In this document: in pieces, positions 56,801-64,000 of the stretch
Numbering within the stretch: position 1 is the first letter of the stretch
Layout of the letters: every line of letters begins with the position of its first letter
NCBI RefSeq assembly: GCF_037176765.1
Contig: NC_090026.1
Location: forward strand, 127,056,252-127,120,251
Direction: 5' to 3'
Length of the DNA: 64,000 nt
From: Anolis sagrei
Lineage: Eukaryota > Chordata > Lepidosauria > Squamata > Anolidae
Notes under the pieces: model-generated
Told to the model about the DNA's origin: nothing
The model's database searches: none
What the model saw: only the letters and a program-made list of their open reading frames with translations
Made by a program: the position numbers and the translations under genes

Positions 56801-59800
56801 AATCCTTGGAAATGTCCTGTTAAAAAAGTGTGTGTGCATTAACCCCATAGGGATGTTTATTTCTCTTTGAACTGGGCTGCAGTATTTGTGATTATACCAG
56901 AATAGCACCTTTTGAGTGTTTTGGCTGTGTTCCACAATATCAAGCAACCAGTCAGAGGACAGCTAATGGAGAAGGCTTCCAAAATACTTGTTGTTGCAGC
57001 TTGAACAGAAGTGTACTTTCATAAGGAGCGGGATTAGAAAATCCATCAGCATTCATACATACCTCTGTGATGCCTAGATTGACCAGCCAAGTATAGTTTT
57101 TAAAGTAGACTGCTTTTTACATTCGTTAACAATAGTTATTTGGGAGTTAAAAGCCACAAACATAATTTGATGTTGCTTATGTTGTGTTAGCTAGTAGACT
57201 GAATTTTAGGTAGTGTACCTCTCCTCTTTCCTTCATGCCCTCAAACATTTATCACTAAATTAAGAATCTCCTTGGAGACAGTGTGGTGTAGTGATTTGAG
57301 TGTTGACTTTGGAGACAAGGGTTTGAATCCCTGCTCAGCCATAGAAATGCAATAAGTGACTTTGGACAAGTCTCTCTTTCTCTGTATATATCAGTGGTTC
57401 CCAGCCTTTTTTTGTCCAGGGACCACTCTCCAACATTAGTACCAAAAGGGTTACGAATCATTTTTGGTCAACTTTGGATTTGGTTTGGTTATTTGGGATG
57501 TTGATTCAGAAAACTGCATTGAATAGACCACATGAGCTCTTTTTTCTGATACAGAACATATGCCATCCAGTAGTCGCCATCTGCTCGCCCACAGAAAACC
57601 ATATTTAATAATCTAGAGCTGATGTGGTAGTAATAATTTTTCATGGGTAGTCGACCTTTCCCCTTCCGACACCCCTGTTGCCTCAGGACTATAAGAGGGT
57701 TTCATGAGACTAGTTGCTCTCCATGCTGTATGGTTTTAAGGCAACGGTGTAGCAATGGTGAAGCCACGGACCATATTTTCATTCCTCACAGACCACTGGT
57801 GGTCCATGGACCACAGGTTGGGAACCACTGCTAACTATATCAGTCTCAATAGAAAGCCATGGCAAAGCTCCTCTGAAGTAATTGATCAAGAAAGCTTTGT
57901 GATAGGAATGCCACACAGTAAGAATCCTATTTTCTGCAAACAAGCAAGTGGCTTTCTCTTAAAAGCAGATGAGGTTTTGTTTTTGAGCAATTATAAAACC
58001 TTGGATTTAACTTTTTACTTATTTCAAACCATGGGAAATACACACGATCTCCATGTACTAAGAGCTGGTGTGTATATGGTTCTTTGTTTTTCCAGAGTTT
58101 AACTTAAGGGTGTAAGGTTTTCCCATGGGGCCCTTTTCACAACATGGGTAAATTATTTTTTAATATATAAAACATGTCCAGAGTCTATGCATTGGCACTA
58201 TGTAAGAAGGAATACCTTCAATTCTCAATAAGGCTTAAGGAGCTGTGATATCATACCACATAAGTACCTGTAGTAATGGCTGTTTGTTTTCACAGGCTTA
58301 GTTGGTGAGGTTTGGTTTAAAAAAAGGAAAAATATAACTCTTATTGTACTGTGTGTTTTTTATTCTGCCAGAGGTACAGAAATTGGGGTTAGACCATCAG
58401 TTACTTGTTTTCTGGCCTAATACACACTAGGAATCCTAGTGTGTATTAAGGTTGGGGGAAATAACATTTCTTTCATGTCCTTGGTTTAGCTTTGGCCTAA
58501 AAGTCAGGAAAGATAGTAGTATTTTTGACCATTCTTTCCCCTGAGGGAATAAAATATTCCTAAATTAATGGGCTTAGCTAACTGTAGAAATAAGGCATTT
58601 GTGCTTTCGGCATTCTTTATTAAATGCTTATTCTTTAAGTAGTTTCTCACAATGAGATTTAGTGACATGAGGTCCTGTACATCCCATGAATTGAATTCTC
58701 TCCAGATGTGCAAGTGCATCCCTTTAGGAGCGAAAAAGTTGGAAAGCATGTGTTATTTTTAGACAGAGGTCCTAGCAAGGTGCCTTTGCAAAAGGGAGGG
58801 TGCCTCTTTACTTGTACAATCTTGCATTTGCTATTTTCCAAATAATAAACATAAAGAAAATTTAGAGCCCTGTTTTTTTTTTAAAAAAAATGTCCTTGGT
58901 ATTGAATACACTTTGAAAGCTGCCTTCACTTGAAAAAAAAGTTTAAATTATTGTATTAAACATAGTCTCAGTTTTGTCTGGAAATGTACTACAATTTATT
59001 TCTTGCCGTTTTTGTGTAAAATTTACAGAAACAGTGTTACATCGTGCGCTCCAAAGGTAATGTCTCATTCCTCTAAGGCTGTGTTCTTTCTCTTCTCTCT
59101 TTCTCTCTCTCGCTCTTCCTTTCTGTCTCTCTTGTCCTTTTCTGCTCATATATGCATTAAATCTTGTGATGGTGAAATTCTTCCAGTTCTTGAGAGAGAG
59201 GGAGCCTTTATGACAATGCTATTTTGAAACTTATCAATACAGCCTAGCCTCATTCTCTCAAACTTAGAAAATTTAATGAAACAGCATTGAATTTGCCTGT
59301 GAAATTGTAGAAATGGGAGCACCCTTTCAAGGGCTCCAGAAACAACATTTTCTAAGCAACTCTGCATTAGGAGGAAATTGTGACACTTTTGAAAAATGGT
59401 GGGATCGGCCGTCATTGTCTTGTGTTCTTATTCCATGTGTACGATGGACTTCCTGTTAGTGGAAAAAACACCTACCACTTGCTTTGAACATTGATCAAAT
59501 GGAAAGTTTCAAGCTTATTGAATCCCTAAAGCCTTGATATTTTAGGGAAGCAAGTAACGGTTTACAATGTTCGTTGCTCCAGCTGCTCAGGTGTACTGTA
59601 CACTTTTGTCTTCCTCAATGTCTGTTGATATTTAAAAAAATATTTTTCATTGAGTAATGAAAGTACGTTAACTTACATTAAGCAAGTGGATGTTTCAGAG
59701 CCATAATGGAGCGGTTAGCATTTGCTGTTTCAATTAATATTTGGAGTTGCTCTTGACTGTACTGCTTGTTATGTGCTGGAACTTCTAATCAAACTTTTCT

Positions 59801-62734
59801 CTTCCGTAGCACCTGCTGTGGTTTAAAATATGCCAATTCCATCACAGTTATGAGAACTAAGGGGAGGGACTTGCCACAAGTTTCTCAGTGCATTCATAGC
59901 TGGAATAATGCTTGAATGTGTGGGCTGAAGTCCCAAACTCCTACCTATGGAAGCACACTAGTGGGATGTTTACCTGTTTTACCAAAAGTGTATTTATAGC
60001 ACCTTTGGACCTCCAGGTGTTTTGGACTTCATCTCCCAGAAATCCCAACCATCTTACCAGCTGTTAGGAACTGAGAACTGAAGTCCAAAACACCTGGACT
60101 TCAGTTCCCAGTTCCTAACATCAGCTCCCAGTTCCTAACATCTTACCAGCTATTAGGAACTGGGAGCTGAAGTCTAAAACACCTGGAGGCCCAAAGGTTG
60201 GGAATCATTTATTTATAGATTTGAGCTGCCTGTTGTACATGTAGTTAGACTCAACAGTAAGCCTTTCAGTATAGTGATTTAACTATACAGGAACCAACTC
60301 TTGGTGAGTTACTATTTGGTTACCATTCTGGTCCTTGTTTGTGAATGTTCTTTGGTGTTTGGGATCCTTAAGCATGTGTTTAATGTCCACTGCATAGTAT
60401 GTTTATTTTTGTAAAAGTTATGCATATGCCTTAAGTGTGATATTCCTGGGTTTTCAAGACATCTAATGACACGGACCACTTTTGTTCCCCAGTCCTAAAT
60501 TTGAGCAGCACAAAGTCCGATGTTCCTAGTTCACTGAGATTTTCATAAACTTATTTCCAATCCCCACATAAAGTATATCAATGCCTTCTAGAGCAGTGGT
60601 TCTCAACCTGGGGTCCCCAGATGTTTTTGGCCTTCAACTCCCAGAAATCCTAACAGCTGGTAAACCGGCTGGGATTTCTGGGAGTTGTAGGCCAAAACAC
60701 CTGGGGACCCACAGGTTGAGAACCACTGATCTAGAGCTTCCTCCCATACCCCAAAAATGCTCCTTAATGGCCCCCATGTGCTCTAGGGATCTGGAAGGCA
60801 CTATTGTTGTTATTTTTCAAGATGGGAAAACCCAACATGTTCCAATCTTGTAGGAAATTAAGGCAGGTGAAAATGAAACAGGCCATCTTTGCCAAGACCT
60901 CCACATCAGCTTTGGATTTTTGTGTGGCTGCCAAGAAATGTGCATCCAAGAGCTGTGGTTCCCTAATAATAAACCTCCTGAGTGATGGAGGTGAAACTTA
61001 CAGGACTATTTTATTTATATATACAAGATGGCCTAGAAGGATCTTTTTGTTCTTTATTTTTAGTTTACATTTTAAATTTGTATTTTTTATTGTATTTAAT
61101 ATAACAAAATAGTAACAAATAGGGTTGGTGTGAGTTTTCCAGGCTGTATGCCCATGTTCCTGAAGCATTATCTCCTGACATTTCACCCATATTTATGGCA
61201 GGCATGCTCAAAGGTTGTGAGGTCTTCTGAGGATGCATGCCATAGATGTGAGCGTAACGTTTGATTCTGGAACATGGCCATTCAGCCCAGAAAACTCACA
61301 GCAACCCAGTGATTCCAGCCATTAAAACCTTTGACAACACAGTAACAAATAGGTTACAATTTTGTCTTCTCCCTCCCTCCCCCAAGTCACAGACATTTGT
61401 AGGTTACTCCCCTGTCAATCCAGTTACTGATAAATAATTCCCCACTCTTGTGTCTAATTTTTAAAGCAATAGACATTATTTTGGTCATTTAACCAAAATC
61501 TCCCTTGATCTGAGGGTGGTTTAAATTTGCAATTACTATGATACATGTAGTTAAGAAATTATTTTCATCTGAGCTCAAACAATTCTCTTTTATTTATTTT
61601 TTAAAAATCAGTTTTTGCTAAAAAAAATTAACTTACAAAGGTTGGAGAGAAGAGAAATCGGAGGGGATCTTTAATAACTATTTTAACTTCCTGTTTTTTT
61701 GCTAAAGCAGTACTCTATAAGGAACAGATACATGTGTTGTATTTGGTTTGTAATTTTCCCTGCATAACCTGTACCTTAAGATTTCTAAGGTAGCATTTAC
61801 ATCTCATTAGTCAAGAGGAATTTTCTTGAACAGATGTAAACAAATTGGACACATACATTATGAAAACCCAGAGTGGAAAGAGCCTCCTGGAAGACTGAGT
61901 AAATACAGTTGGACGTCTCCTGGGCAGCGTTTCTTGTAAACGGCTAATCTCTCCAACCCAAAAGCATTGCTTTACATTTTTATTTATCCAGTGCCTTTGG
62001 CACAAAATAAATAAAACCTTTGATTGCAGCAGAGCCTTCTGCAAATTAGCTAGGAAGTAATTTTGATGTTTGTAATGTAGTCCCTCCCCCCCAAAAATGT
62101 TTTTGGAATATTTGAAAGACAGTCTGGTTCTTCTATGATATTCTTCCAGCATTGACCTAACTACTAGATATCTGCACCATTCTTTGACAAAATAATTTGA
62201 AATTCATCATCAAACCCAGAAGAGTATTGAGAGACAAGCTGGTTTGAAGAGACGGATTTTATACATTTCTGTGGCTGATATGTTTGACTGTTAAAAACAT
62301 AGAGATAATAATTGTATGTTCCCGTTTTATTATGATTGAGTTAGTTTAAAGAACCAGATTGCAGTTGTGTGCAATGTGCAATAAATGAAATATGTCCAGT
62401 TCCTGCCATGATGAAACTAAGAAGTTGGCTTATTTATATATGTCCTGCATGCATTTCATCTTATTTAAAGGGAAGGAAAACTTAAAATGTGGTTTTGTGT
62501 TGTAATGTTATTATTTGCTTAAAAATGTAATCTAGTCCCTGCATTTAGTATGGACACAAGGTTTCTGCGCAAATCTAACTATTACATTTTTTTTCTCCCT
62601 TTACTTTTTTGTTGTTTGTATCATTCTGCCTTTTTACCTCCTCATCCGAACACCTGATTTCCCCCCCAAATAAACATCTCTTCATGCATGTTGGTGTTAA
62701 GCAGAACCACAAAGCCTGCTCCTCATCTTGATGG
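44823..62734 (+). CDS. NKTR: NKTR, natural-killer triggering receptor / nuclear cyclophilin (partial: coding exons 2-7)
   Basis: NKTR is a large nuclear protein with an N-terminal peptidyl-prolyl isomerase (cyclophilin) domain followed by RS-rich tails linked to splicing. Coding exons here are 44823-44880, 46140-46214, 47174-47281, 48185-48229, 51700-51787 and 62705-62734. They join in frame to 404 nt, about 134 residues. The start [19 protein letters not shown] separates it from the paralogue PPIG. Cyclophilin signatures visible are [18 protein letters not shown] (catalytic Arg), [21 protein letters not shown] and [10 protein letters not shown]. The last carries His where cyclophilin A has the cyclosporin-binding Trp121, as I recall for NKTR and PPIG. 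The remaining cyclophilin exons and the RS tail lie beyond 64000. Introns are repeat-rich but the exons look intact. Confidence 0.95.
45790..45960 (+). mobile_element. SINE tail fragment (NKTR intron 2)
   Basis: TTCCAGAGGAAGGAGAACAC, GCCAAAGAAAACGCGGAAAT and GTTGCTATAAGTCAGCAGGC. Confidence 0.5.
46140..46214 (+). CDS. NKTR: NKTR exon 3
   Basis: The acceptor TTATTCCAG|TTGGTC and donor TTCAG|GTAACC bound 75 nt encoding [20 protein letters not shown] then LCLCS. It is a clear cyclophilin segment. An L2 remnant begins about 35 bp downstream of the donor. Confidence 0.93.
46250..46650 (+). mobile_element. L2 LINE 3' part (NKTR intron 3)
   Basis: GACAAGGCCTTCTCAGTGGT and GGCTATGGAACTCCCTCCCC, then the tail TAAGCCGCTCTTAGTCCCCC and AAATAAATAAATAAGTAAA. 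Confidence 0.8.
46742..46862. mobile_element. Tigger-like DNA transposon remnant
   Basis: TTCTTTATCAGAAGTGTTTT and GATGAGACCCAAGTCAAAAC. Confidence 0.45.
46905..47140 (+). mobile_element. CR1 LINE 3' fragment next to NKTR exon 4
   Basis: It reads [20 protein letters not shown] and ends TCCAACTCGTATGATTCTAT. The tail lies within 35 bp of the exon 4 acceptor. Confidence 0.92.
47174..47281 (+). CDS. NKTR: NKTR exon 4 (catalytic Arg)
   Basis: The acceptor is TTCTCTGCAG|GTGAAA and the donor GTGAAG|GTAAAC. It encodes [20 protein letters not shown] then [16 protein letters not shown], which holds the catalytic Arg of FHRVV and the Gln of QGGDF. A CR1 tail ends about 35 bp before the acceptor. Confidence 0.95.
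47282..48184 (+). other. NKTR intron 4
   Basis: Unique-looking intron with no repeat recognised. Confidence 0.5.
48185..48229 (+). CDS. NKTR: NKTR exon 5 (45 nt)
   Basis: This 45-nt exon has acceptor TTTAACACTAG|GTAATG and donor TTTAAAG|GTAAGG and encodes [15 protein letters not shown]. The exon itself begins with GTAATG, so its first bases also look like a donor. Confidence 0.93.
48230..50116 (+). other. NKTR intron 5, left part
   Basis: Unique-looking AT-rich intron; no repeat or extra exon recognised. Confidence 0.45.
50117..50228. mobile_element. hAT MITE (NKTR intron 5)
   Basis: CAGGCACAGGCAAATTT and AAGCTTACCCATGCCTG, flanked by ATATATAC and GTATATAC. Confidence 0.85.
50712..51428. 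mobile_element. Old hAT-like element with another MITE nested inside
   Basis: Outer ends are CAGTGATTCCCAAACTCTCG and AAATTTGGGATACACTG. An inner element lies at about 50768-51348, with ends GGTGCATCCACACAGGATGG and CTCTGTGTGGAACCGCCC. No ORF is retained. Confidence 0.55.
51700..51787 (+). CDS. NKTR: NKTR exon 6
   Basis: The acceptor is TTGAAACAG|ATGAG and the donor TCTTCAT|GTAAGT. It encodes [20 protein letters not shown] then KHTNGSQFF. The Ala-Asn and Gln-Phe-Phe of the cyclophilin pocket are present. Confidence 0.94.
52391..53262. mobile_element. hAT MITE split by a Penelope-like element
   Basis: Left arm CAGGCATGGGCAAACTAATG to AACAGCCTCAAGCT (52391-52451); right arm from AACAGCCTCAAGCT to GGCCAAAGTTTTCCAAAGCC (53128-53262). 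It is a relative of 54315-54504. Confidence 0.85.
52452..53127 (+). mobile_element. Penelope-like element with inverted end copy
   Basis: The duplicated target is AACAGCCTCAAGCT (52438-52451, 53128-53141), 14 bp. The body reads [20 protein letters not shown] and [13 protein letters not shown], the C-terminal Penelope-type segment. The 3' part (GAGGATGCTTGCCATAGATG to ACCTACAACAACCCAGTGAT) is also present inverted at the left end, so the copy folds back on itself. Only the last 70 or so codons remain. Confidence 0.85.
54315..54504. mobile_element. hAT MITE (NKTR intron 6)
   Basis: Ends CAGACATGGGCAAACTTTGG and AAGTTTGTCCACACCTG; perfect 8-bp duplication CTATAGAA (54307-54314, 54505-54512). 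Confidence 0.92.
54513..55144 (+). other. NKTR intron 6 segment
   Basis: Nothing recognised. Confidence 0.35.
55145..55335 (-). mobile_element. Unassigned jockey/I-like LINE 3' scrap
   Basis: CATTTGGAGTGCCTGTGGTG and TGCATGTGGCAGGGCTCAGG match the family at 10330-11385. Confidence 0.75.
55336..57271 (+). other. NKTR intron 6 segment
   Basis: Mostly unique-looking. 56105-56180 has an imperfect GATTGGTTAAG/AACCAAGATT repeat. No exon recognised. Confidence 0.35.
57272..57930 (+). mobile_element. MIR-like SINE split by a hAT element
   Basis: The tRNA-like head (GTGTGGTGTAGTGATTTGAG, box-B-like GGTTTGAATCCCTGC) is at 57272-57390, and the body resumes after 57830 with GAAAGCCATGGCAAAGCTCC and TGTGATAGGAATGCC. 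Confidence 0.75.
57392..57830. mobile_element. hAT element inside a SINE
   Basis: CAGTGGTTCCCAGCC at the left and GGTTGGGAACCACTG at the right. The body is the reverse of 18372-18818. Confidence 0.85.
57931..60011 (+). other. NKTR intron 6 segment
   Basis: No repeat recognised. It contains a splice-bounded 28-nt candidate at 59029-59056 and a (TCTC)n stretch near 59090-59130. Confidence 0.35.
60012..60205. mobile_element. hAT MITE with internal reiteration
   Basis: Arms CCTCCAGGTGTTTTGGACTT and GTCTAAAACACCTGGAGGCC, with an inner segment (CAGTTCCCAGTTCCTAACAT) repeated. Confidence 0.7.
60594..60728. mobile_element. hAT MITE with SPIN-like ends
   Basis: CAGTGGTTCTCAACCTGGGG and GGTTGAGAACCACTG, flanked by TTCTAGAG and ATCTAGAG, again an NTCTAGAN target. 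Confidence 0.9.
61124..61340. mobile_element. Old palindromic Penelope-like insertion
   Basis: It carries GAGGATGCATGCCATAGATG and CAGCCCAGAAAACTCACAGC with inverted counterparts. The duplicated target is AGTAACAAATAGG (61111-61123, 61341-61353). It is more diverged than the other copies. Confidence 0.82.
61354..62704 (+). other. NKTR intron 6, 3' end
   Basis: No repeat recognised. Ends at the exon 7 acceptor. Confidence 0.4.
62705..62734 (+). CDS. NKTR: NKTR exon 7 (30-nt microexon)
   Basis: Only 30 nt, bounded by GTTAAGCAG|AACCAC and GATGG|GTAAGA. With AT from exon 6 it reads [11 protein letters not shown], an exact cyclophilin-NKTR continuation. The intron before it is 10.9 kb. The acceptor has a weak pyrimidine tract, although a CCCCCCC run lies 35-45 bp upstream. 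Confidence 0.92.
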
Positions 62735-62859
62735 GTAAGACCCACATCTTTACTTCTATTCTTGCATGCTGGAAAGATTTGGGCTTACTCAAGCGGAAAC
62801 CCTCTCCCAGACGCATCTACTTCCAAGTAGAACCAAGTAGATGTGAAAGGAGATGCATG

Positions 62860-62945
62860 TTTAAACCCCTGCTCTGTCATGAAACTTACTGAGTCCCTTT
62901 GGACTAGTCACCACTCAGGGCCATAATGTCTAAATTACAGGCTGC
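62860..62945 (+). mobile_element. MIR-like SINE scrap
   Basis: AAACCCCTGCTCTGTCATGA and CTTTGGACTAGTCACCACTC match the body at 57320-57380. Confidence 0.5.
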
Positions 62946-63428
62946 ATTGATGGAAGAGTGAGATGGGATGGATAAATGAAATGACTATATACATATTGAC
63001 CTTGAATTCCCTGTAATAAAGGGACAGGATAAGGAAGTGACTGGGGCGGGTATTCTTCTCCTGTTAATTTCAGAGTTATTTTTGCAGTTTGTTCCCTCTG
63101 GAAAACAGGTAAGCTACCTTGACTCCTAGCTTTGGTGAAAAAAGGAGTATGCATAAGATAATAGAATCTGAGAACTGTTTTCTAATAGTAAAAAGTGGAT
63201 ATTTTTGTAAAAGCAAAGGAAGCTTGATAATCAATATGTTTCAGGGTTTCCATAAACCAACTGAAAATATTTTTTGATAGGCCTAAGGGTCTTGTGTGTG
63301 CAGTAATAACCTGTGTATGCCATTGCATAACATGTAACTCCATATGCGTCTTAGGTTAAACATGATCTCCTATTTCCAATGTATGACATTTTGATCTTGC
63401 ATTTTATACCTGAGTATGCAAAAAGGGT

Positions 63429-64000
63429 CTTCTGGCGGTGCAGTAGTTTAAACCACTGAACTGCTGTACTTGGCTGACCGAAAGGTCGGCAGTTCGAATA
63501 CAGGGAGCAGGGAGCTCTCACTGTTAGCCCCAGCTCCTGCCAACCTAACAATTCGAAAACATGCAGATGTGAGTAGATCAGGGGTCCTCAAACTAAGGCC
63601 TGGGGGCCGGATACAGGCCTCCAAGGTCTTTTACCTGTCCCTCGCTCAGGGTCAACCTAAGTCTGAAACGACTTGAAAGCACACAACAATCCTATCTCAT
63701 CAGCCAAAAGCAGGCCCACACTTTCCATTGAAATACTAATAAGTTTATATTTGTTAAAATTGTTCTTAATTTTAATTATTGTATTGTTTTCAGTGTTTTT
63801 TGCACTACAAATAAGATATGTGCAGTGTGCATAGGAATTCATTCTTGGATTATTATTTTTTTCATATTATAATCTAGCCCTCCAACAGTTTGAGGGACTG
63901 TGACCTGGCCCTCTGCTTAAAAAGTTTGAGGACCCCTGGAGTAGATCAATAGGTATCGCTTCTGCAGGGAGGTAATGGCGCTTTATGCAGTCATACTGAC
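63429..64000 (+). mobile_element. Sauria-type SINE split by a hAT element, running off the window
   Basis: The head (GGCGGTGCAGTAGTTTAAAC, CCGAAAGGTCGGCAGTTCGA) and body to GATGTGAGTAGAT lie left of 63578. The body resumes at 63939 with AGATCAATAGGTATCGCTTC. Confidence 0.92.
63579..63938. mobile_element. hAT element in Sauria SINE, perfect TSD
   Basis: Ends CAGGGGTCCTCAAACT and AGTTTGAGGACCCCTG with an exact 8-bp duplication GAGTAGAT (63571-63578, 63939-63946). At 360 bp it has no ORF. Confidence 0.95.

Noticed and set aside
57272-57345. tRNA gene from box-B-like GGTTTGAATCCCTGC
   Set aside because: It is the head of a SINE with a body following; the cloverleaf is not convincing.
44823-62734. 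PPIG instead of NKTR
   Set aside because: [24 protein letters not shown] and [15 protein letters not shown] fit NKTR; PPIG begins MGIKVQRPRC and differs in these segments.
63429-63515. tRNA gene
   Set aside because: Same reason: Sauria SINE head, continued by the SINE body.

Overview
The window looks like nuclear DNA from a squamate reptile, most likely an iguanian lizard. The repeats point there: CR1, L2 and BovB LINEs, BovB-tailed Sauria-type tRNA SINEs, SPIN-like hAT elements, Penelope-like elements and many short hAT MITEs. Two host genes are recognisable, both split into small exons with GT/AG borders. Nothing bacterial, plasmid-like or CRISPR-like is present.

Layout. Positions 1-20.7k are intergenic and almost wholly mobile DNA: L2, CR1, SPIN-like hAT, an unassigned jockey/I-like LINE, a Tigger-like element, Penelope-like insertions and a 330-bp local duplication. 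Positions 21.7-31.4k hold SEC22C on the minus strand, with six coding exons that join without gaps into 303 codons, plus a probable noncoding first exon in a GC-rich promoter near 31.33-31.5k. Positions 31.6-38.4k are a repeat-packed intergenic stretch that includes one BovB carrying an unassigned LINE, an L2 and a CR1. Positions 38.45-38.98k are the NKTR promoter and noncoding exon 1. From 44.8k to the right edge come NKTR coding exons 2-7 on the plus strand, giving 134 codons of the N-terminal cyclophilin domain; the gene runs off the window.

The two genes are divergently transcribed from promoters about 7.4 kb apart. From memory, human chromosome 3p22 has SEC22C, SS18L2 and NKTR together; I could not find SS18L2 here. 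SEC22C is a longin-domain, multi-span membrane protein of the early secretory pathway. NKTR is a large nuclear cyclophilin-RS protein linked to splicing. They share a neighbourhood, not a pathway.

The most unusual features are: (1) a 2.7-kb AT-rich tandem array in NKTR intron 1 that repeats an exact consensus 5' splice site (CAGGTGAGT) eleven times, with about seven near-matches; (2) a set of Penelope-like insertions with target-site duplications of 10-14 bp, most of them palindromic; (3) a palindromic MITE sitting inside the NKTR promoter. I found no convincing wholly new biological system. Coordinates of old repeats are estimates by eye and family names rest on memory, not on a database search.
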